Shown piece by piece: positions 52,089 through 60,150 of a stretch of DNA of 64,000 nucleotides. The stretch spans positions 124,001 through 188,000 of the forward strand of contig NZ_JACSMA010000001.1 in NCBI RefSeq assembly GCF_018618415.1, written 5' to 3'. The position numbers and the translations under genes were made by a program. Every line of letters starts with the position of its first letter. Position 1 is the first letter of the stretch. The notes under the pieces are model-generated. The model was not told where the DNA came from, made no database searches, and saw only the letters and a program-made list of their open reading frames with translations. This DNA is from Exiguobacterium sp. s146 (lineage in GTDB: Bacteria > Bacillota > Bacilli > Exiguobacteriales > Exiguobacteriaceae).

Positions 52089-53384
52089 ATGTATACGTCA
52101 CGAGGTCAATTGTCAGGCTCGAAAGTATTCAAAGATCCGGTTCACCGTTATATATACGTCTATGATCATCTCGTCTGGGAATTGATCAATACGAAAGAGT
52201 TTCAACGGCTACGTCGCATCAAACAGCTCGGAACGTCATTTTTAACGTTCCATGGTGCCGAGCATACGCGCTTCCACCATTCGCTCGGCGTCTATGAGAT
52301 TGCCCGGCAGCTGATCGACCAGTTCCATGAATATCCGGAGTGGGACGACCGCAATCGCGAGCTGCTTCTGGCGGCTGCGTTGCTTCACGATGTCGGGCAC
52401 GGTCCGTTCTCGCACGCGTTCGAGCACGTCTTCGCCGTTCGTCACGAGGTGTGGACCGAACGAATCATTCTCGGCGATACGGAAGTGAACAAAGTGCTGT
52501 CCGAGATGGGGGTCGGTTTCCCGGAAGAAGTGGCGGCCATCATCAACAAGACGCACCCGAACCGCCTGCTCGTCAACATCCTCAGTTCGCAGCTCGACGT
52601 CGACCGGATGGACTACTTGCTCCGCGACGCCCATTTCGCCGGTGTCAGTTACGGCAAGTTTGACCTCGAGCGCATGCTTCGGGTGTTGCGTCCGGACGAG
52701 GACCAAGTCGTCGTCAAACAGTCGGGGATGCATACGATTGAGGACTATATCATGCGGCGCTATCAGATGTATTGGCAAGTCTATTTGCACCCGGCGACGC
52801 GGTCGAGCGACTTGTTGCTCAAGGCCGTGCTCGAGCGGGCGCAAGAGCTGTACGAGTCGGGCTACGCCTTCGCGATGACGCCGAAACACTTCTTGCCGAT
52901 TTTCAATCATGAGGACATGACGCTCGAGCATTACTTGAAGCTCGATGAGACGATCGTCTATTTCTATTTCCAAGAATGGATGGATGAGGCGGACCCGATT
53001 TTGGCCGACCTCGCCAGCCGGTTCGTCAATCGTCGCTTGTTGAAGTATAAGAACTTCCCGGAAGCGAATCGCATCCGCTACATGGACCGCTTGCGTTCGA
53101 CGATGGAGTCGATTGGGTTGCCGACCCGCTACTACTTGCTCGAGGACCAACTCAGTCAACTGCCGTACGATTTGTATAAAGGGCACGGCAAATACGAGGG
53201 CATTTACTTGCAGATGAATGATGGCGACCGTCGGGAAATCTCGGAAGTGTCGATGCTCGTCCAATCGATTTTGAACTCGCGGCAGTCGGACGAAAAAATT
53301 TATTATCCCGAGGACGTGCTCCTCAACTTGAAAGATTTCGCGTCAGAAAAAACATGGATGTTGTCAACGTTACGAGGAGAGTGA
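52089..53384 (+). CDS. HD-domain dNTP triphosphohydrolase-like protein (YwfO type)
   Basis: A 431-residue HD hydrolase of the SAMHD1/dGTPase group, like Bacillus YwfO. HD motif: HSLGVYEIARQL, then AALLHDVGHGPFSHAFEHVF, then DVDRMDYLLRDAHFAGV, giving the H...HD...D metal site. It probably hydrolyses deoxynucleoside triphosphates. AGGGGG lies seven bases before ATG 52089. ywfO is next to the lipL-type gene here, as in Bacillus genomes. The following transporter gene starts 23 bp later. Confidence 0.9.
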   Translation: MYTSRGQLSGSKVFKDPVHRYIYVYDHLVWELINTKEFQRLRRIKQLGTSFLTFHGAEHTRFHHSLGVYEIARQLIDQFHEYPEWDDRNRELLLAAALLHDVGHGPFSHAFEHVFAVRHEVWTERIILGDTEVNKVLSEMGVGFPEEVAAIINKTHPNRLLVNILSSQLDVDRMDYLLRDAHFAGVSYGKFDLERMLRVLRPDEDQVVVKQSGMHTIEDYIMRRYQMYWQVYLHPATRSSDLLLKAVLERAQELYESGYAFAMTPKHFLPIFNHEDMTLEHYLKLDETIVYFYFQEWMDEADPILADLASRFVNRRLLKYKNFPEANRIRYMDRLRSTMESIGLPTRYYLLEDQLSQLPYDLYKGHGKYEGIYLQMNDGDRREISEVSMLVQSILNSRQSDEKIYYPEDVLLNLKDFASEKTWMLSTLRGE

Positions 53385-53407
53385 ATCGTTGAAAAGGAAG
53401 TGACACC

Positions 53408-54994
53408 ATGGGGGTTGGCACATTGGTCGGAGGGGTCGGCATCTTCTTGCTCGGGATGATGCTGTTGACGGATACGTTGAAAAACATGGCCGGAGAGAGG
53501 CTCCGGCAACGGTTGAACCGATTGGCGGAAGGGCCGGTATCGGGTGCGTTTCTCGGAGCGACGATGACGGCGCTATTCCAATCGTCGACGGTGACGACGC
53601 TCATGACGATCAGTTTTGTCAGCGCCGGTCTGTTGACGTTCACCCAAGCGCTCACACTCGTCATCGGTGCGAACGCCGGCAGCGCGACGACGGGCTGGAT
53701 CGTGGCGCTCTTAGGATATAACGTGGACATCCGCGAGCTGTTGCTCCCGCTCATCGGGGTCGGGATGGCGCTACGTTTGATTGGGCGGCGCGTCAAACGC
53801 ATCGGCATGCTCATGGTCGGACTCGGTCTGATTTTCGTCGGCATCGGGACGCTCCAAGAGGCGATGCGCGACGTCGTCACGTTCTCGTTCGCCGGTTGGG
53901 AAGCGGACACACCACTGCATCAACTCGCGCTGCTCGGGACAGGTTTACTCATGACCGTCTTGTTACAGTCCTCGAGCATCGGTCTCGTCTTGACGATGAC
54001 GGCGCTCGCGACCGACACGGTGACGCTCGCCCAAGCCTGTCTGCTCGTCCTTGGACAAAGCGCCGGGACGAGTCTCGTCGTCGCCATCGGATCGATCGGA
54101 GGCTGGAAGTCGGCCCGCCGCATCGTCTTGGCGCACATGCTCGTCCACGGGTCGATTTTACTCATCGGCTGGCTGACGTTCCCGCTCTTGTTCGGTATCG
54201 TGAACGGTGTGGCCGACCGCCTCAATTGGAATGAACTGTTGCGGCTCGCCTTGTTCCACACCTCGTTCCATCTGCTCGGTGTGTTCACGTTCTTGCCGTT
54301 CCACGAGGCGTTCAGCCGTCAGTTGCTCAAGTGGATTCCGAGCCGGGCCGAAAAGCTGACCCGGTTCCTCGACCCGAACATGGCCCGCATCCCGACGGTC
54401 GCGCTCGAGGCGGCCCGGCGCTCGTTGATTGAAATTGAGCGCTATTTGGCAAAAGAGACGCAGTTGTTATTGACCGAGGCGCGCAAACGCGACGACGAGC
54501 TCCAACTCGTCGAGAAAACGCTCGGCGACGTCCGTGTGTTTTTGAGCACCGTTCAATTGGAAGAAGGGCGAGGGCGCAACGACTATGGTCAGCATTTGTC
54601 GCTGCTCCATACGATCGACCACTTGGAGCGGTGGCTGTTCGTCATGCGGGAAGTCGACCCGGTCGACGCACTCCGCGATACGGACTTCTTGGTCGCGCGT
54701 CAACTCGTCTTGCATGAGCTCGACATGGTCGAGACGCTCACTCATCATACGCCCCCGGAAGAGTCGCGACAGTGGAAAACGGCCTCGAAGCAGCTCGCCG
54801 AGTATCGAAAAGCGCACCGGGCCGAACTGCTCGAGGAGACGGCGGCCAATCAGCTCGAGATGGACCAGACGATTCAAAAGGTGCAGGCGCTCCTTTGGCT
54901 CGACCGAATCGGTTATCACGTTTGGCGTGCGACGCGTCATCTCATTAAACCGACCGTCCCGAGCGAACGGTTCGAAGTGAATCTGGAAGACTGA
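53408..54994 (+). CDS. Na/Pi cotransporter II family protein with PhoU-like C-terminus
   Basis: A 528-residue transporter. The two inverted PF02690 repeats are visible: LGATMTALFQSSTVTTLMTISFVSAGL in the first and TVLLQSSSIGLVLTMTALATD in the second, each with the QSS motif of sodium/phosphate cotransporters. Then a cytoplasmic PhoU-like helical region (about residues 320-500). It may take up phosphate or a similar anion with sodium. AAGGAAG precedes ATG 53408. Confidence 0.88.
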   Translation: MGVGTLVGGVGIFLLGMMLLTDTLKNMAGERLRQRLNRLAEGPVSGAFLGATMTALFQSSTVTTLMTISFVSAGLLTFTQALTLVIGANAGSATTGWIVALLGYNVDIRELLLPLIGVGMALRLIGRRVKRIGMLMVGLGLIFVGIGTLQEAMRDVVTFSFAGWEADTPLHQLALLGTGLLMTVLLQSSSIGLVLTMTALATDTVTLAQACLLVLGQSAGTSLVVAIGSIGGWKSARRIVLAHMLVHGSILLIGWLTFPLLFGIVNGVADRLNWNELLRLALFHTSFHLLGVFTFLPFHEAFSRQLLKWIPSRAEKLTRFLDPNMARIPTVALEAARRSLIEIERYLAKETQLLLTEARKRDDELQLVEKTLGDVRVFLSTVQLEEGRGRNDYGQHLSLLHTIDHLERWLFVMREVDPVDALRDTDFLVARQLVLHELDMVETLTHHTPPEESRQWKTASKQLAEYRKAHRAELLEETAANQLEMDQTIQKVQALLWLDRIGYHVWRATRHLIKPTVPSERFEVNLED

Positions 54995-54998
54995 AAAA

Positions 54999-55028
54999 CG
55001 ACCGCCCTCCGAGATGGAAGGGCGGTCG
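54999..55028. terminator. Bidirectional terminator
   Basis: CGACCGCCCT pairs with AGGGCGGTCG; overlaps the end of both convergent transcripts. Confidence 0.8.
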
Positions 55029-55034
55029 CTGTGT

Positions 55035-55223
55035 TTACTTCTTATCCGCGTGCATGACGCCGGCTTGGCCGTAATGCGTCGCATCCATCTCTTCGATGAA
55101 GACGGTAATGTTCTCTTTCGGGGCGTTCGTCGTCTCGGAGACGGCGTCCGTCACTTTCTCGATCAACGCGCGTTTTTGTTCGACCGTGCGGCCTGGGAGC
55201 ATTTTGACAGTTACGTATGGCAT
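55035..55223 (-). CDS. 4-oxalocrotonate tautomerase family protein
   Basis: A 62-residue protein of the 4-OT fold. After Met removal the catalytic Pro is the first residue (MPYVTVKM), and an Arg is seen at PGRTVEQKRALIEKV. Members tautomerise dienol or keto acids. ATG 55223 follows AGGAGG; the longer frame to 55256 has no SD. Position: alone, between the Na/Pi gene and the zinc peptidase. The substrate is unknown. Confidence 0.9.
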   Translation of the reverse strand: MPYVTVKMLPGRTVEQKRALIEKVTDAVSETTNAPKENITVFIEEMDATHYGQAGVMHADKK

Positions 55224-55387
55224 CACATTTCCTCCTTTTAGTTCGTTCTCTTTCATTTTAGAGAAAGTCGCGCAGACTGGGAAGAATAAAGTCGAGCTCT
55301 GCCGCGATGCTCATTAAATTTGCAGGTGCGAAATATGTGAAAACGGGGTAAGGAACAAGACAGACTAGTCGTAGGAGGAACAGGCAC

Positions 55388-56245
55388 ATGAAATGGAAGG
55401 GCAGACAAGCAAGTCGGAACGTCGAGGATCGACGGGGACAACGTGTCGGAGGGAAAGGCATCGCAGGGATTGGTGGGGGCTTCGGTCTCATCTTAGTTAT
55501 CGTCTTCACACTGCTCAACGGGGGCAACCCGGGCGATATCGTCAACAATATCGGACTGGGAGAACCGGAACAGTCGTCTGGAACGTATGAAGGCTCGGCA
55601 CGGGAAGAAGAGATGGCCGATTTCGTGTCGGTCGTGCTACGGGATACCGAGGAAGTATGGACCGATATCTTTGCCGAGAACGGATTGACGTATCGGGAGC
55701 CGACGCTCGTCATCTATAAAGACCAAGTCGAATCCGCGTGCGGGATTGCCGGGTCGGCCGTCGGACCGTTCTACTGTCCGGGTGATCAGAAGCTGTATAT
55801 CGATTTAAGTTTTTATGATGACCTCAGTCAACAGTTCAACGCGCCAGGTGACTTCGCGATGGCGTACGTCGTCGCCCACGAGGTCGGGCATCACGTCCAG
55901 ACGTTGCTTGGCACGACGGACGAGATTATGCCGCTTCGCAATGAGATGAGTGAGACGCAGTTCAATAAATATTTAGTCCGCTTCGAACTTCAGGCCGATT
56001 ACTATGCGGGCGTCTGGGCCCATCATGCGCAAGGGATGGGCTACCTCGAGTCCGGCGACGTCGAGGAGGCATTGAACGCGGCGCACCAAATCGGGGATGA
56101 CACGCTGCAGAAACAAGCACGCGGCTATGTGACGCCAGATTCGTTCACGCACGGGACGTCCGAGCAACGGAAACGTTGGTTCGATAAAGGATTCCAAAAT
56201 GGGACGATTCAAGGTGGCGATACGTTCAACGCCAAAAACTTATAA
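55388..56245 (+). CDS. Neutral zinc metallopeptidase, YpfJ family
   Basis: A 285-residue protein with one N-terminal TM helix (FGLILVIVFTLLNG) and an extracellular catalytic domain. The zinc motif HEVGHH lies at residues 164-169 and a later Glu is probably the third ligand (FELQADYYAGVWAHH). It belongs to the YpfJ/YPFJ-zinc family; the natural substrate is unknown. The Cys pair C118/C130 may form a disulfide. AGGAGGA precedes ATG 55388. Confidence 0.88.
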   Translation: MKWKGRQASRNVEDRRGQRVGGKGIAGIGGGFGLILVIVFTLLNGGNPGDIVNNIGLGEPEQSSGTYEGSAREEEMADFVSVVLRDTEEVWTDIFAENGLTYREPTLVIYKDQVESACGIAGSAVGPFYCPGDQKLYIDLSFYDDLSQQFNAPGDFAMAYVVAHEVGHHVQTLLGTTDEIMPLRNEMSETQFNKYLVRFELQADYYAGVWAHHAQGMGYLESGDVEEALNAAHQIGDDTLQKQARGYVTPDSFTHGTSEQRKRWFDKGFQNGTIQGGDTFNAKNL

Positions 56246-56250
56246 CCATG

Positions 56251-56276
56251 AGGTCAAGCGATGGCTTGACCTTTTT
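56251..56276 (+). terminator. Terminator
   Basis: AGGTCAAGC/GCTTGACCT with a GATG loop, then TTTTT. Confidence 0.85.
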
Positions 56277-56287
56277 CCATGTCCAAG

Positions 56288-56317
56288 TTGGCTTGTGAAG
56301 AAAGAATCCGCTATCAT
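56288..56317 (+). promoter_or_regulatory. Promoter of the murR-GNAT operon
   Basis: TTGGCT (56288-56293), 18 bp and TATCAT (56312-56317), 37 bp before ATG 56354. Confidence 0.45.
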
Positions 56318-56353
56318 GGAAACAGAAACTAGAAGTAGGAAGGGGATGACCCG

Positions 56354-57202
56354 ATGGAATCCTTACTCAAAAAAATCGAATTCGCCAAAAGCGAGATGAC
56401 GTCCGTGGAGAAAAAAATCGCCGACTATATTTTATCCCACTCGACGCTCGTCCCGAATATGACGACGAAAGAGCTCGCTCAAAAGACAGACGTGTCCGAG
56501 GCGAGTATCGTCCGCTTTGCGCGTGTCGTCGGGATCGATAGCTTCAAGGCGTTCAAACTCGCCCTCGTCAAAGACTTGGCGATCACCGAGACGACGCTGA
56601 CCGACTTCAACGTGTTGCAACAGAAAGACACACCGTACGATTCTTTCCAAAAAGTCATCCATGTGAACAAGATGGCCGTCGAGGCATGTGCCGAGGCGAT
56701 GGACAAGCGTGAGCTCGAGCATGCGATCGATACGTTCGCCCGGGCGAATCGGGTCGTGTTTTACGGGGTCGGCGGCTCGTCGACGGCCGCGTACGACGCG
56801 CAATATAAATTTACAAAGCTCGGTTATGCGGCCCAGACGTCGCAAGATTTCCATTACATGTTGTCGCTCATCCCGCATCTCGGACCGAACGACGTCTTCG
56901 TCGCCATCAGCACGTCGGGCCGGACGAAAGACGTGCTCGAACTCGTCCGCTTCGCCAAGAAGAAAGGGGTGCCGGTCGTCGCCATCACGGACCTCGATAA
57001 GTCACCGCTCTATCGGGAAGCGGATGTGCGCCTCTGTACGCCTAGCGTCGAACGCGACTTCCGAATTGCGAGCATCGCGTCGCGGATGACGCAGTTGACG
57101 ATTATCGACACGCTTTATATGGGGCTGTTGCACCGTAAAGGCGAGGGCTTGATCGATCGCTACGCCGAGGCGCGTGATGAGATGGTGAAGTTGCGCCGAT
57201 GA
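56354..57202 (+). CDS. murR: RpiR-family regulator MurR
   Basis: A 282-residue regulator with an N-terminal RpiR-type HTH (VEKKIADYILSHSTLVPNMTTKELAQKTDVSEASIVRFARVVG) and a C-terminal SIS sugar-phosphate domain (VVFYGVGGSSTAAYDAQYKF and FVAISTSGRTKDVLELVRFA). MurR-like proteins sense MurNAc 6-phosphate. The next genes after a short gap, murQ and murP, confirm this. AGGAAGGGG precedes ATG 56354. It overlaps the GNAT start by 4 bp. Confidence 0.9.
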   Translation: MESLLKKIEFAKSEMTSVEKKIADYILSHSTLVPNMTTKELAQKTDVSEASIVRFARVVGIDSFKAFKLALVKDLAITETTLTDFNVLQQKDTPYDSFQKVIHVNKMAVEACAEAMDKRELEHAIDTFARANRVVFYGVGGSSTAAYDAQYKFTKLGYAAQTSQDFHYMLSLIPHLGPNDVFVAISTSGRTKDVLELVRFAKKKGVPVVAITDLDKSPLYREADVRLCTPSVERDFRIASIASRMTQLTIIDTLYMGLLHRKGEGLIDRYAEARDEMVKLRR

Positions 57203-57654
57203 TTCATGTCTATGATGCGACGTGGCGCGACGAGGTGTCGGCGTTTCTCTTGCGACAACGGTCGTTCGCCGCGTTGAACGGACAGACACCTGAGACGTTC
57301 CAGGACGAGAATTTGACCGACTTTGAAACCGAAGGGACCGTCAGTCTCGTTTTTACGGACGGGGACGTCATCGCGGTCGCCGACTTGCTGAAGAAGCATC
57401 CGGTCGACGGCTCGCTTTGGCTCGGACTATTTGTCGTCGAGGAGAAACTCCACGGCACCGGTCTCGCGCAGCGTCTCTATGAACAGCTGGAACGGGAACA
57501 GATGCGTCCGTTCCAGACCGAGTTCCGACTCGGGGTCTTACCTCATAATGAACGGGCGCGCCGTTTTTGGGAGCGGCAAGGCTATGTCTATGAGAAAGAT
57601 TCCGTCACGGCACGGGGCGACCACGTCCATGTGTTGAAAAAAGTCATCACCTAA
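57199..57654 (+). CDS. GNAT acetyltransferase coupled to murR
   Basis: A 151-residue GNAT protein. The core segment WLGLFVVEEKLHGTGLAQRLYEQLEREQ contains the acetyl-CoA pyrophosphate loop region, and LGVLPHNERARRFWERQGY is the usual C-terminal motif. It starts inside the murR stop (ATGA). Because it is in the MurNAc locus, the substrate might be an amino sugar or a peptide from cell-wall turnover (inference only). Confidence 0.83.
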   Translation: MIHVYDATWRDEVSAFLLRQRSFAALNGQTPETFQDENLTDFETEGTVSLVFTDGDVIAVADLLKKHPVDGSLWLGLFVVEEKLHGTGLAQRLYEQLEREQMRPFQTEFRLGVLPHNERARRFWERQGYVYEKDSVTARGDHVHVLKKVIT

Positions 57655-57656
57655 AG

Positions 57657-57684
57657 CGCTCGGTCCACTAGGGCCGGGCGTTTT
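57657..57684 (+). terminator. Terminator
   Basis: CGCTCGGTCC pairs with GGGCCGGGCG via two G-U pairs, then TTTTG. Confidence 0.7.
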
Positions 57685-57692
57685 GTATGGCT

Positions 57693-57722
57693 GTATACAT
57701 GTATACAAATCTACATGTATAC
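57693..57722. promoter_or_regulatory. Palindromic repeat upstream of murQ
   Basis: GTATACATGTATAC is a 14-bp perfect palindrome (57693-57706), and TACATGTATAC recurs at 57712-57722. It lies about 70 bp before the -10 of the murQ promoter. Likely operator for a GntR- or RpiR-type regulator. Confidence 0.5.
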
Positions 57723-57768
57723 GCCGAACCTGTAATGAAATTTTATTTCCTTATTTTTTTAATTAAGT

Positions 57769-57796
57769 TTGACTTTTAATTTCAAGTTAGTACAAT
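57769..57796 (+). promoter_or_regulatory. Promoter of murQP-mupG
   Basis: TTGACT (57769-57774), 16 bp and TACAAT (57791-57796), 30 bp before murQ. GAAATTTTATTTC just upstream (57737-57749) is a second short palindrome. Confidence 0.6.
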
Positions 57797-57825
57797 AAAA
57801 TTAGAGAGAAGAAAGGATGGTGGCG

Positions 57826-58710
57826 ATGTTAGACAAACTGGCTACTGAAAGACGAAATGAACGTACGATGCACTTGGACGAGATGGCGGTCGAGGAGTTC
57901 CTCGCAGTGATGAACGAGGAAGATCAATCGGTCCCACACGTCATTAAAGAAGAGCTGTCGGTCATTGCCGACGTGACGAAGCGTGCCATCGCATCCTTCC
58001 AACAAGGGGGGCGTTTGATTTATATCGGCGCAGGGACGAGCGGACGGCTCGGCATCCTCGACGCGGCAGAATGTGTGCCGACGTTCGGCGTGTCACCGGA
58101 CATGGTCGTTGGACTCATCGCCGGGGGCGAGCGGGCGCTCATCAAAGCCGTCGAGGGAGCAGAAGACAGCAAGGATTTGGCAGTCAATGATTTGAAAGCG
58201 CTTCACTTGAATGAGAAAGACACCGTCATCGGGATTGCCGCGAGCGGACGGACACCGTACGTCATCGGCGGGCTCGATTACGCCCGTGAGGTCGGCGCGA
58301 CGACAGCCGCGCTATCGTGTAACAAAGGTTCAAAAATCAGCGAACACGCCGAGTTCAAAATCGAAGTCGAGACGGGACCAGAAGTATTGACCGGATCGAC
58401 CCGTTTGAAAGCAGGGACGGCGCAAAAACTCGTCCTCAACATGATCTCGACGGCGTCGATGATTGGGGTAGGGAAAGTGTATCAAAACTTGATGGTCGAC
58501 GTGCAGCCGACGAACGAAAAGTTGGAAGTGCGGGCCAAACGGATGATTGCGGAAGCGACAGGGGTCGACGAACAGACGGCCGCGCGTTATTTCGATTCAT
58601 CCGGTGGTCACGTCAAGACGGCGATCGTCATGATTTTAGCCGACGTCCCGCATGCGGAGGCAGTCGAGCGATTAGAGCGTGCGAACGGATTCGTCCGTGA
58701 CGCACTATAA
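57826..58710 (+). CDS. murQ: N-acetylmuramic acid 6-phosphate etherase
   Basis: MurQ breaks the lactyl ether of MurNAc 6-phosphate to GlcNAc 6-phosphate and lactate. The 294-residue SIS-fold protein carries the family segments IYIGAGTSGRLGILDAAECVPTFG and IGIAASGRTPYVIGGLDYA, with catalytic acidic residues in EDSKDLA. I prefer ATG 57826 to ATG 57817 because AAAGG directly abuts the latter. Next in the operon are murP (12 bp away) and mupG. Confidence 0.95.
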   Translation: MLDKLATERRNERTMHLDEMAVEEFLAVMNEEDQSVPHVIKEELSVIADVTKRAIASFQQGGRLIYIGAGTSGRLGILDAAECVPTFGVSPDMVVGLIAGGERALIKAVEGAEDSKDLAVNDLKALHLNEKDTVIGIAASGRTPYVIGGLDYAREVGATTAALSCNKGSKISEHAEFKIEVETGPEVLTGSTRLKAGTAQKLVLNMISTASMIGVGKVYQNLMVDVQPTNEKLEVRAKRMIAEATGVDEQTAARYFDSSGGHVKTAIVMILADVPHAEAVERLERANGFVRDAL

Positions 58711-58722
58711 GGGGGATTCGAG

Positions 58723-60096
58723 ATGAAGAAAGAAGAAGTTCTGGCACATGCGATATTAGAGCATGTCGGGGGGAAAGATAACATTCGTCAACTCGCGCAT
58801 TGTATGACACGTGTGCGTTTGGCACTCAAAGATCCGACGAAAGCGGATCTCGCCGCATTGAAACAAATCGATGGTGTCATGGGTGTCATCGATGACGAGA
58901 CGTTGCAAATCGTCGTTGGCCCGGGGACGGTCAACCGCGTGGCTGACCATCTCAGCCGTGAGACAGAGCTCGCGATCGGGGAAGAATCGGTCGATGCGAA
59001 CTTGACGCCGGATGAACGGGCGGCCATCGAACGTCAAAAAGTGAAAGACAAACAGAAGTCGCCGTTCAAGCGCTTCTTGCGTCGCTTAGGGAATATCTTC
59101 ATTCCGCTCATTCCAGGTCTTGTCGCTTCAGGAATCATTAACGGGGGAGCCAACTTCGCGAAGAACGCCGGGGTTGACCCGACCGAGACGTGGATGCAAA
59201 TCCTCTTATTGCTCGGTAGCACCGTCTTTGCGTATCTCGCCATTCTCGTCGGTTGGAACACGGCGAAAGAGTTCGGCGGCACACCGGTACTCGGGGCCAT
59301 CGCCGGGGGGATTCTCTTCAACCCGATGCTCGCCGACATCACCATTTATGGGGAACCGCTCGTCGTCGGACGGGGTGGATTGTTCGGGGTCATCTTTGCG
59401 GCTTGGCTCATGACGTACATCGAGAAACACGTGCGTCGCTTCATGCCGACAGCAGTCGATATCATCTTTACACCGCTTCTCACGGTCCTCGTCGTCGGCT
59501 TCACGGCGCTCTATGCGATCATGCCGGTCGCGGGCGTCTTGTCGGACGGGATCATGCAAGGACTCAACGCAGTGCTTGAAATCGGTGGTCCGGTCGCTGG
59601 TGCCGTACTTGCTGGCTTCTTCTTGCCGCTCGTCATGGTCGGGTTGCATCACGGACTCACACCGATTCACTTGGAACTCTTGAACACGGTCGGGAATACG
59701 GCACTCTTGCCAATCTTGGCGATGGCTGGAGCTGGACAAGTCGGGGCAGCACTCGCGATTTTCGTGAAGACGCGCAACCAACGCCTCCGCAACATCATCA
59801 AAGGGGCCATCCCGGTCGGATTCCTTGGGATCGGCGAGCCGCTCCTTTACGGGGTCACGCTTCCGCTCGGGCGTCCGTTCTTGACGGCTTGTATGGGAGC
59901 AGCGGTCGGCGGTGCCTTCCAAGCGACGATGAAGACGGCAGCGCTCGGGATTGGGGTCTCTGGTCTCTCGCTCACGCCGCTCATCGACAACGGCATGTAC
60001 TTGACGTATATTGGAGGTCTCGTAATTTCGTATACGGCTGGCTTCATCTTCACGTATTTCTTCGGCTTCAAAGAAGAAATGGCAGACGGGATTTAA
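58723..60096 (+). CDS. murP: MurNAc-specific PTS EIIBC component
   Basis: A 457-residue PTS permease with EIIB at the N-terminus (phosphorylated Cys27 in AHCMTRVRL) and an EIIC membrane domain of about ten TM helices. The EIIC motif GFLGIGEPLLYGVTLPLGRP is present. It lacks an EIIA domain, as MurP does, and would borrow EIIA-Glc. It imports and phosphorylates MurNAc or the MurNAc-GlcNAc disaccharide; next to murQ this is the natural assignment. Confidence 0.9.
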   Translation: MKKEEVLAHAILEHVGGKDNIRQLAHCMTRVRLALKDPTKADLAALKQIDGVMGVIDDETLQIVVGPGTVNRVADHLSRETELAIGEESVDANLTPDERAAIERQKVKDKQKSPFKRFLRRLGNIFIPLIPGLVASGIINGGANFAKNAGVDPTETWMQILLLLGSTVFAYLAILVGWNTAKEFGGTPVLGAIAGGILFNPMLADITIYGEPLVVGRGGLFGVIFAAWLMTYIEKHVRRFMPTAVDIIFTPLLTVLVVGFTALYAIMPVAGVLSDGIMQGLNAVLEIGGPVAGAVLAGFFLPLVMVGLHHGLTPIHLELLNTVGNTALLPILAMAGAGQVGAALAIFVKTRNQRLRNIIKGAIPVGFLGIGEPLLYGVTLPLGRPFLTACMGAAVGGAFQATMKTAALGIGVSGLSLTPLIDNGMYLTYIGGLVISYTAGFIFTYFFGFKEEMADGI

Positions 60097-60102
60097 CAAC
60101 CG

Positions 60103-60127
60103 AGGCGGCTCTTTGGAGTCGCCTTTT
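60103..60127 (+). terminator. Possible internal terminator between murP and mupG
   Basis: AGGCGGCTC pairs with GAGTCGCCT (one mismatch), then TTTTC. It may only lower expression of mupG. Confidence 0.55.
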
Positions 60128-60150
60128 CATTTGACGAGGAGGGCTTTCTG

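Noticed and set aside
52242-53264. 340-residue minus-strand ORF opposite the YwfO-like gene
   Set aside because: Shadow ORF with no domain and no SD; the sense frame has all HD motifs.
59206-60099. 297-residue minus-strand ORF opposite murP
   Set aside because: Highly charged shadow of a hydrophobic membrane protein.
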